NCBI RefSeq assembly: GCF_002994745.2 | Contig: NC_037092.1 | Location: forward strand, 75,959,824-76,023,823 | Origin: Rosa chinensis | Lineage: Eukaryota > Streptophyta > Magnoliopsida > Rosales > Rosaceae | Length of the DNA stretch: 64,000 nucleotides | Reading direction: 5' to 3' | Shown: positions 57,839 to 64,000 of the stretch, in pieces | Position numbering within the stretch: the stretch's first letter is position 1 | How the letters are laid out: the number at the start of each line of letters is the position of its first letter | Made by a program: the position numbers and the translations under genes | The notes under the pieces: generated by a model | Told to the model about the DNA's origin: nothing | The model's database searches: none | What the model saw: the letters and a program-made list of their open reading frames with translations, nothing else

Positions 57839-60672
57839 ATGGCCCTTTTGTGTTGCTTAGCTATTCTTTGTCTAGCTCTGGTTCAATCTTCCCACTCTGC
57901 TGTGATAATGAGCATGAGGAACCACCACAAAACCCACCACTATAGCTCAGGGTCAATGATCCACACCAACCAAACCACTTGTGCAATGTTTGCAGGCACT
58001 TGGGTCCAAGATGACTCTTACCCAATGTACCAATCTTCTGAGTGCCCTTTAATCATAGACCCTGAGTTCAATTGCCAAATGTATGGGCGCCCAGATTCTG
58101 AGTACCTCAAATATAGATGGAGACCCCTCAATTGTGAACTCCCAAGGTAAACTAGTACTCAAACTGGTTTTTGCTGAGATGGGTTCTTGTTTGTTTTTTT
58201 TTTGCATAATGATGATGACTCTTTCTTTAGCATTTTGTTGTTCTTGGTAGGTTCAATGGGGTTGAGTTTTTGCTCAGAATGAAAGGGAAAACAGTGATGT
58301 TTGTAGGTGATTCACTTGGGAGGAATCAATGGGAGTCTTTGGTTTGCTTGATATACTCCGCAGCTCCCCAAACCCAAACCCAAATGGTGAAAGGAGATCC
58401 ACTCTCAACATTCAACTTCTTGGTAAGTCTCTCATTTGTATTGCATTGCTTATTCTGGGTTTTGGTAGGTTTGCATTTTCATCAAACACTTCAGGAACAA
58501 CAAATTTCAAGACCCATTTTTTATTAAATGCAGAATTTCTGTTTTCTTTTCATTTCTTCATTCAACAATGCTTTGAACGGACCAAAAGAATCGATAGGGA
58601 CTGTTTGGAGGGACCCAAAGGGTTCAATTTGTTGATTACAGCGGGATAGGCTGGATAGCACCCCATATCATGTTTCTTGTCTACAAAAAGTCATGACTTA
58701 GGGAATGAGAGAATCATGCCGACCCAAACAGGCCCTTATTTGGGTTTTGCTATAATAATGCAGGACTATGGTGTAACCCTGCAATACTACCGAGCTCCAT
58801 ATCTGGTGGACATTGATATGATGGAAGGAAAGAGAGTTCTGAGGCTTGAGGACATATCGGAGAACAGCAATGCGTGGCGTTCCGCCGATGTGCTGTCGTT
58901 TAACACCGGTCACTGGTGGAGTCACACAGGAGGTCTCCAAGGGTGAGCAAAGATTTTGTCGTTTAACATCAAGTCATCGTCGACACACACACAATTTCAT
59001 CTTTGCATCCAAAATCAGTTGATACTTGATAGTCAAACATGTCACATAAGTCGGTCCGAAAAACATAATGTCTCATAGATATTTGTTGACATAACATGTC
59101 ACATGGTAAATATTATTTCTTCACATTTGGCATGATTCTCTCATGTCCTTTATCGATGACCCGATACTATAACATGTCAAATAGATAAATAATACGACGA
59201 TATAACATGCAAAACTCGGTGAATAATTCATATTAGATGTAATAAGTGATTGAATTATGTTTGTGGCTATAGTAGTATTTCACCATTGACCATGTTTTTG
59301 GGACCTTGGTAACGTGTAGGTGGGATTACATGGAATCAGGAGGAAAATATTACAAAGATATGGATCGCTTGGCTGCTTTGGAGAAAGGAATGAGAACCTG
59401 GGCAAATTGGGTCGACAAAAACATCGATACCACAAGGACCCGAGTTTTCTTTCTCTCCATATCTCCCACACATTACGAGTGAGTTCCGCTCTCTCTCTCT
59501 CTCAAATTATTGTGTAGCTTCATTCATTACATGTGTTGGGGGTTCTGCCAGCTCCAAGCACCAAAAATTCACTCCATTTAATACCAAAAAAAAAAAAACA
59601 CTCCATTTCTATATGTACCTTTTGATCTGCGAGTTGATAAGGTTGACCAAATATCAATTTTCTATTTTAGACATTAGAGTAAATGGTACTGGGTACATTA
59701 TTATTATTGGAGTGAAGCCTCAACAACTTGCTGAGTTGAAATCATAAAACAATTATACACATTTGTTTAGGGAAGAAATTGTAGTGCGGCAAACACATGC
59801 AATGTTCCGAGAATTAGGAAGAAAGTTAGAAAGAGCACTGGTTTTGTCGGTGGCAATCTTCAAAGATGACAAAACTGGCCATATGTATTCCTGAACAAAG
59901 AAAAGAGGACCGCGTCTCTCCAATCAAGGTCTCCATTATGTTGACATAACAAAGCTGGCTATTAGAGTACTAGTTTGTAGAGTGTCACATGTTAGCTTGA
60001 TTTTTATGTCTAAATGTCTTCGCTCTATTTTGCTCAGATAATTTGTCGAACATAATTTCTTACACAGTTAAACAAAAGAGGAAAACATGTACATATGGTC
60101 AGTAACTTAAAGGGTATATATATTGAAATGCTGCAATAGATTTTAGTGGAATTTTTTCTTTCTTGACATGCAATTTGGCTTGGTATGTTGTCGGACTATT
60201 AATTTCATTCATTTATTTATGAGGTTGGCACTTAATGTGATCAAGATTCACTAGTAATAGAAAATCACCCTATACTTTTATCATGAATTTGAGTACATGG
60301 CTAACCTCAATGACATGATAAATTGACAGCCCAAATGAATGGAATGGGGGAGCAACACCTACAACCACCAGGAACTGCTATGGAGAAACATCACCGATGA
60401 CAGTGAGTGGGATAACTTATCCGGGGACGACATATCCAGACCAGATGAGAGTGATGGACATTGTGATCCGAGAAATGCGCAACCCTGCATTTCTGCTAGA
60501 CATTACAAAGCTTTCAGAGCTCAGAAAAGATGGGCACCCTTCAATCTACAGCGGGGATTTGAGTCCTGCACAGAGAGCGAATCCTCAACGTTCAGCTGAT
60601 TGTAGCCATTGGTGCCTTCCTGGATTGCCAGACACTTGGAACCAACTGTTTTACACTACCTTGCTCTTCTAA
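57839..60672 (+). CDS. Trichome birefringence-like (TBL/PMR5) polysaccharide O-acetyltransferase
   Basis: Five exons (57839-58146, 58251-58422, 58764-58942, 59320-59478, 60330-60672) join in frame to 386 aa. A hydrophobic N-terminus ('[13 protein letters not shown]') acts as a signal peptide or anchor. The PMR5N domain follows ('[12 protein letters not shown]', '[26 protein letters not shown]'-type region), then the PC-esterase domain with the GDS motif (Ser124 in '[11 protein letters not shown]') and the DxxH motif (D363 to H366, '[16 protein letters not shown]'). TBL proteins sit in the Golgi and acetylate xylan, pectin or mannan. The C-terminus and 'GHWWSHTG' suggest the TBL36-38 subgroup, but the substrate is not readable. 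The gene appears intact. Confidence 0.92.
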
Positions 60673-60797
60673 ATGGATAGTCTTCTCTAACAAGTAATAT
60701 AGGATTTAGTTATGATAACGATTTAGGAGGTGCTAATTTGCATCTTTATTTCTGTCGTGTAATCTGTAAAGTAATGCTTAATATATTGCTGGAGTAG

Positions 60798-60829
60798 TGA
60801 GGAAAAATAAGGAACCTTATTTTTCCTCA
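60798..60829. repeat. 15-bp perfect inverted repeat with 2-nt loop
   Basis: Arms 60798-60812 ('tgaggaaaaataagg') and 60815-60829 are perfect reverse complements separated by 'aa'. It lies 126 bp after the TBL stop codon, perhaps in the 3' UTR. Confidence 0.85.
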
Positions 60830-60840
60830 TTATTTTTCCA

Positions 60841-61137
60841 ATTATGGAACTTTTACTAATCAAAAATCTTCAATTATTGCTGCAATTTTTCATCTTTAAG
60901 CGATTTTTTGGCCATCTTACCCAAAATTCGCCAAATGGTAATGAAAATTACCAGGAAAAGATAAAAAAAAGTAATGAACAATCTATGGCTGCTGGGATTC
61001 GATTATGGAACTTTTACTAATCAAAAATCTTCAATTATTGCTGCAATTTTTCATCTTTAAGCGATTTTTTGGCCATCTTACCCAAAATTCGCCAAATCAA
61101 AAAAAGTAGTGAACAATCTGTGGCTGCTGGGATTCGA
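60841..61137. repeat. Tandem duplication carrying a truncated tRNA-His end
   Basis: Unit 1 (60841-61001) and unit 2 (from 61002) share about 96 bp identically from 'attatggaacttttactaat' to 'aattcgccaaat'. Unit 1 then has 26 extra bases and ends with 'ggctgctgggattcg', the last 15-18 nt of the minus-strand tRNA-His gene that follows complete in unit 2. Confidence 0.85.
61099..61105 (-). terminator. Pol III terminator of the minus-strand tRNA-His
   Basis: Seven A on the plus strand, so T7 on the transcript strand, about 14 nt after the gene. Confidence 0.7.
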
Positions 61138-61190
61138 GCCCAGGTCTCCACGGCCACAACGTGGAATTCTCACCACTAAACTACAGCCAC
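61119..61190 (-). tRNA. tRNA-His (GTG)
   Basis: A 72-nt intron-less cloverleaf: acceptor stem GTGGCTG/CAGCCAC, anticodon stem CCACG/CGTGG with loop TTGTGGC and anticodon GTG (complement at 61155-61157), T arm with 'GGCTCGAATCCC'. Inverted copy of the gene at 61368-61439, with identical sequence as far as I can see, including the upstream 'tcaacaaa'. Confidence 0.92.
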
Positions 61191-61367
61191 TTTGTTGAGT
61201 GATGTACAGACCAGTTTTTAAGAATTAGTTTCGTAAATCCTTTGTGCTCTTTTAGCTTTAATTGACTAATTCTCTTCCTATATGGAATATGCGAATGTCA
61301 TCTAGGTTTAAAGATGAAAATACAAGCACCGTATATTATAGTTATCGAGCACAAAACGTTCAACAAA

Positions 61368-61439
61368 GTGGCTGTAGTTTAGTGGTGAGAATTCCACGTT
61401 GTGGCCGTGGAGACCTGGGCTCGAATCCCAGCAGCCACA
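61368..61439 (+). tRNA. tRNA-His (GTG)
   Basis: Same cloverleaf as its divergent partner; anticodon GTG at 61401-61403, B box 'GGCTCGAATCC' intact, discriminator A at 61439. CCA is not encoded beyond the usual start 'cc'. Transcribed away from the minus-strand copy; the 5' ends are 177 bp apart. Confidence 0.93.
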
Positions 61440-61451
61440 CCTTATTTCTTG

Positions 61452-61456
61452 TTTTT
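61452..61456 (+). terminator. Pol III terminator of the plus-strand tRNA-His
   Basis: T5 run, 13 nt after the gene. Confidence 0.6.
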
Positions 61457-61679
61457 GTTTCTTTCACTGGTTTAGTTAGTCATGATCCGCTTGGTTCAAT
61501 ACCAGACTACCATTTTACACTGGTTTGGTTAGGCATAATCCTGGGCTTGGTTCAATACCAAACCCATTCCTGTTAATTTAGGAACATGGAATACTTGAAA
61601 TTAACATAAGAGGAAAGGGACGCATCCTATCGCTTGTTCTTGCTGATTTTCCCGGTTGTTATATTAAGCATAATTATAG

Positions 61680-61848
61680 GAAAAAGAACAAAGTGGCACA
61701 TCACTTGGCTGGTTGGTCGCTTCGTTCTAAATTTTTTTCTGCTTTCACTTCTCCACCTAGCTTTTTGGTGAATTTGTTGATTTCTGATTGTGCTTAATCC
61801 CGAATCAATCAAGTGTTTATGTTTCCCCTCAAAAAAAAAAAAAAAAAA
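61680..61848 (+). mobile_element. Very short 5'-truncated LINE, RNase H end
   Basis: The plus strand reads 'NKVAHHLAGWSL' and a LINE-type C-terminus ending 'LLISDCA' and stop, then a short 3' UTR and an A20 tail. The direct repeat 'aattatag' (61672-61679 and 61849-61856) fits a TSD. Confidence 0.7.
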
Positions 61849-61856
61849 AATTATAG

Positions 61857-62201
61857 TAAATACTACTGCAGAAGAAAACATCTCCAACTGAAGTGCATAA
61901 AGGAAGACATAGAAGAAGTGTATTCGCACGGTTAAATCTTAAAAACATCTCCAACATTTAGATAGATAAACACACACCGAAAACTCGGTTCAGCAAAATA
62001 CAAGAAGATGATAAAAAAAACACAACAGCTTAATCCACCATAGAGGGGATGATAAAGTTTCAACAACTTTTACACGGTGCCTATAACTTTTATACATTTG
62101 GCATAATCATCATAAAGTCTTTTAATTCTGTGAACACAGACCCTCGAATCTGCAGGGCATACCCTCAAATTTGCAGATGTTTGGGTGTTCAGCAGGGCAC
62201 A
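61857..62201. other. 3' flank of the asparagine synthetase gene
   Basis: This should contain the 3' UTR of the minus-strand gene. No other feature was seen. Confidence 0.5.
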
Positions 62202-64000
62202 CTAGCTCGCAATTGCAACTCCTTGGGCACTTGTTTTCATGTGAGGAACATTTTCAATGATTTCAGGCCCAAGTCCACTCGGAACAGCTGCTTGATTCTC
62301 ATAAGCCGAGTTGTGGACTCCAAGGGCAGCCCTGCCAGATGGGTCAAGATTCTTAGACCACTCAGCATCCCACTCAATAGCCGTGGCTGTGCTGCAGGCC
62401 ACACTTGGTCCTCCTGGGACAGTCTGCCTAGCCGAGTTCTGCCAAAATCGGATAATAAGCATAACAAGTTAGCTCCCTAACTAGTATGCTTGTCATAAAC
62501 ATAAATGATGATCATGAAAACTAGCAAACAATTACCTGTGGGAAGAACCTCTCGAAAATCATCCTATAGTAGTAGCCTTCCTTAGTAGTGGGAGTGTTGT
62601 GTGGGAAGATATGTGCAGCATTTTGCATCATCTTATCATTGACCTGAAAATATAGGTTTCAGGTTAATAAGTGGCCAAGTGGATCCAAGACCTTTTATAA
62701 ATTCTTAATGAAAATGAAGAATTCCAACAAAGGGTCAAGAAGAATAGACAGATGCTTACATGTAGAGCAGCATGGGCTTTCAGGCCATCAATCCAACTGT
62801 AGCCAACACCGTCACTGAATTGTTCTTTCTGTCTGTAAAGAATGTGCTGCAGATATGAAAAAAAATTGTTAGTTTCAAGAGACAACATGATATGGAAGTT
62901 AGGAGTTATTTGCAATACTAATAGCTAAAATAGAAAAAGGTATACCTTTGGCAGATAAGGCTTCTCCTCATCATCAAATGCCTTCCTGAGGACCCATTTC
63001 TCAATCCTGCCTTCATCCTTTTTGATCTGAAATTGAAAGCCATGTGATTAGTATTTGGTTTAAAAGTTGAATTATGCTGTAAAATATTCCCAATTTTTTC
63101 ACTCTTGTTTCTTACCAGCTTGAACTCTGGATCAATGCTCATTGCAACATTAATAAACTCTTTGTCCAAGAAAGGGACTCGAGCTTCTAAGCCCCAAGCA
63201 GATGTTGATTTGTTTGCCCTAAGGCAATCGTACATGTGCAGTGCCTTGATCTGCATCCAACAAAAGAAAAACTCCCTGTTATCTCTTTCCTTTCCAACTC
63301 CAGGTCCCAAGGGTAGGTAGCTAAACTAAATGGAAATTAATTTTAAAAAAATGACAGTACCTTTCTGCAAGTTTCGCGGTGAAACTCTTCCTTGTTGGGT
63401 GCTTTGTGGAAGTAGAGATATCCACCGAAAATCTCATCAGAGCCCTCACCAGAAATCACCATCTTGACCCCCAAAGACTTGATCTTACGTGACATAAGAA
63501 ACATAGGGGTGCTGGCTCGAATAGTGGTAACATCGTATGTTTCAACATGGTATATAACTTCCTCTATGGCATCAATTCCATCCTATCACATGCCACATGC
63601 AAATGGTTTAGCATTTCAGCTACTGATTTACATAGAAGGAAAATGAAATTCTTTGGCTAAAACAAGTTTTGTATAGATACCTGAACAGTAAAATGAAACT
63701 CATGGTGAACTGTTCCTAAATAGTCTGCAACTTCTTTTCCAGCCTTCAAATCTGGGGAACCCTGTTAAGCATATAAAGAGACTAGTTTAGGAACCGAGAA
63801 GCGCCAATAAACCATACTGTAAATCTTCACCCTTAGTACTATAGATCTCACCTCCAATCCAACACAGAAAGAATGGAGTTGTGCTCCCCATTGCTTGGCC
63901 GCCTTTGTGCCTGCCAGGTGACGAGCAGTGATAGAGGCAACCAAAGATGAATCTAAGCCTCCAGATAGAAGAACTCCAAAAGGCACATCAGTCATCAGCC
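62202..64000 (-). CDS. ASN1: Asparagine synthetase (glutamine-hydrolysing), C-terminal part
   Basis: Eight exons in transcript order (64000-63852, cut by the window edge; 63761-63681; 63582-63361; 63250-63116; 63026-62946; 62846-62760; 62643-62536; 62438-62202) all join in phase 0 and give 365 aa up to the TAG at 62204-62202. The first visible exon carries the ATP-pyrophosphatase PP-loop 'SGGLDSS'. Later blocks '[19 protein letters not shown]', '[19 protein letters not shown]' and '[18 protein letters not shown]' are class-defining for plant AS. The enzyme makes asparagine from aspartate, glutamine and ATP in the cytosol. The N-terminal glutaminase domain (about 220 aa) lies beyond the window. 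No defect is visible. The symbol denotes the plant ASN family; the exact paralogue is not settled. Confidence 0.95.

Noticed and set aside
60960..61001. Third tRNA-His gene
   Set aside because: Only the last 15-18 nt are present; there is no cloverleaf.
1..64000. A biosynthetic gene cluster linking the four host genes
   Set aside because: The families (2-ODD, chromatin regulator, wall acetyltransferase, asparagine synthetase) have no shared pathway, and the spacing is large.

Overview
The window is nuclear DNA of a flowering plant, most likely a eudicot. It is AT-rich, its genes have GT/AG introns, and it holds plant-specific gene families, an intron-less tRNA-His pair, and a dense layer of plant transposons (Ty1/copia, L1-type LINEs, hAT, Mutator-like MITEs, SINEs). 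A rosid such as a Rosaceae tree would fit, but nothing here proves the species.

Four host protein genes can be modelled exon by exon. (1) 16827-18928 (+): a complete three-exon 2-oxoglutarate/Fe(II) dioxygenase of 340 aa, gibberellin-2-oxidase-like. (2) 30948-37215 (+): a nine-exon, about 1192-aa chromatin protein with Agenet, DUF7028-like, TDBD, PHD and GNAT regions, of the IDM1-like histone acetyltransferase family, with a possible alternative last exon at 37404-37506. (3) 57839-60672 (+): a five-exon TBL/PMR5-type wall polysaccharide O-acetyltransferase of 386 aa. (4) 62202-64000 (-): the C-terminal 365 aa of a glutamine-dependent asparagine synthetase, running off the right edge. Two divergent tRNA-His(GTG) genes lie between (3) and (4). 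The four genes belong to unrelated pathways; nothing suggests a cluster.

The rest is mostly nested mobile DNA. 1-4.8 kb: a possible LTR end, a degenerate tandem array, and a MITE (R1) invaded by two Mutator-like MITEs. 4.8-10.9 kb: a degenerate minus-strand Ty1/copia element with a truncated left LTR. 12-15.3 kb: a second R1 copy holding two LINE-type insertions. 21.0-27.2 kb: a complete-length second copy of the same copia family with a 5-bp target-site duplication (TSD). 38.3-38.9 kb: a non-autonomous hAT. 39.5-41.9 kb: long-TIR foldback MITEs, one with a SINE close to its left end. 42.2-44.8 kb: a hAT fossil containing another hAT and a LINE-like insertion. 46.0-47.8 kb: an ORF1-only LINE. 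50.1-55.2 kb: more MITEs and a 60-bp-arm hairpin. 55.3-57.3 kb: a MITE-like element directly followed by a 5'-truncated LINE. Many insertions were recognised from perfect or near-perfect TSDs read by eye.

The most notable observations are these. The two copia copies share the same inactivating lesions, although the second clearly transposed. Their primer-binding site matches a tRNA-Ile anticodon arm rather than a tRNA 3' end. Tandem repeat units give an internal empty site for a foldback MITE. The chromatin gene has an in-frame alternative C-terminal exon. I see no wholly new biochemical system.
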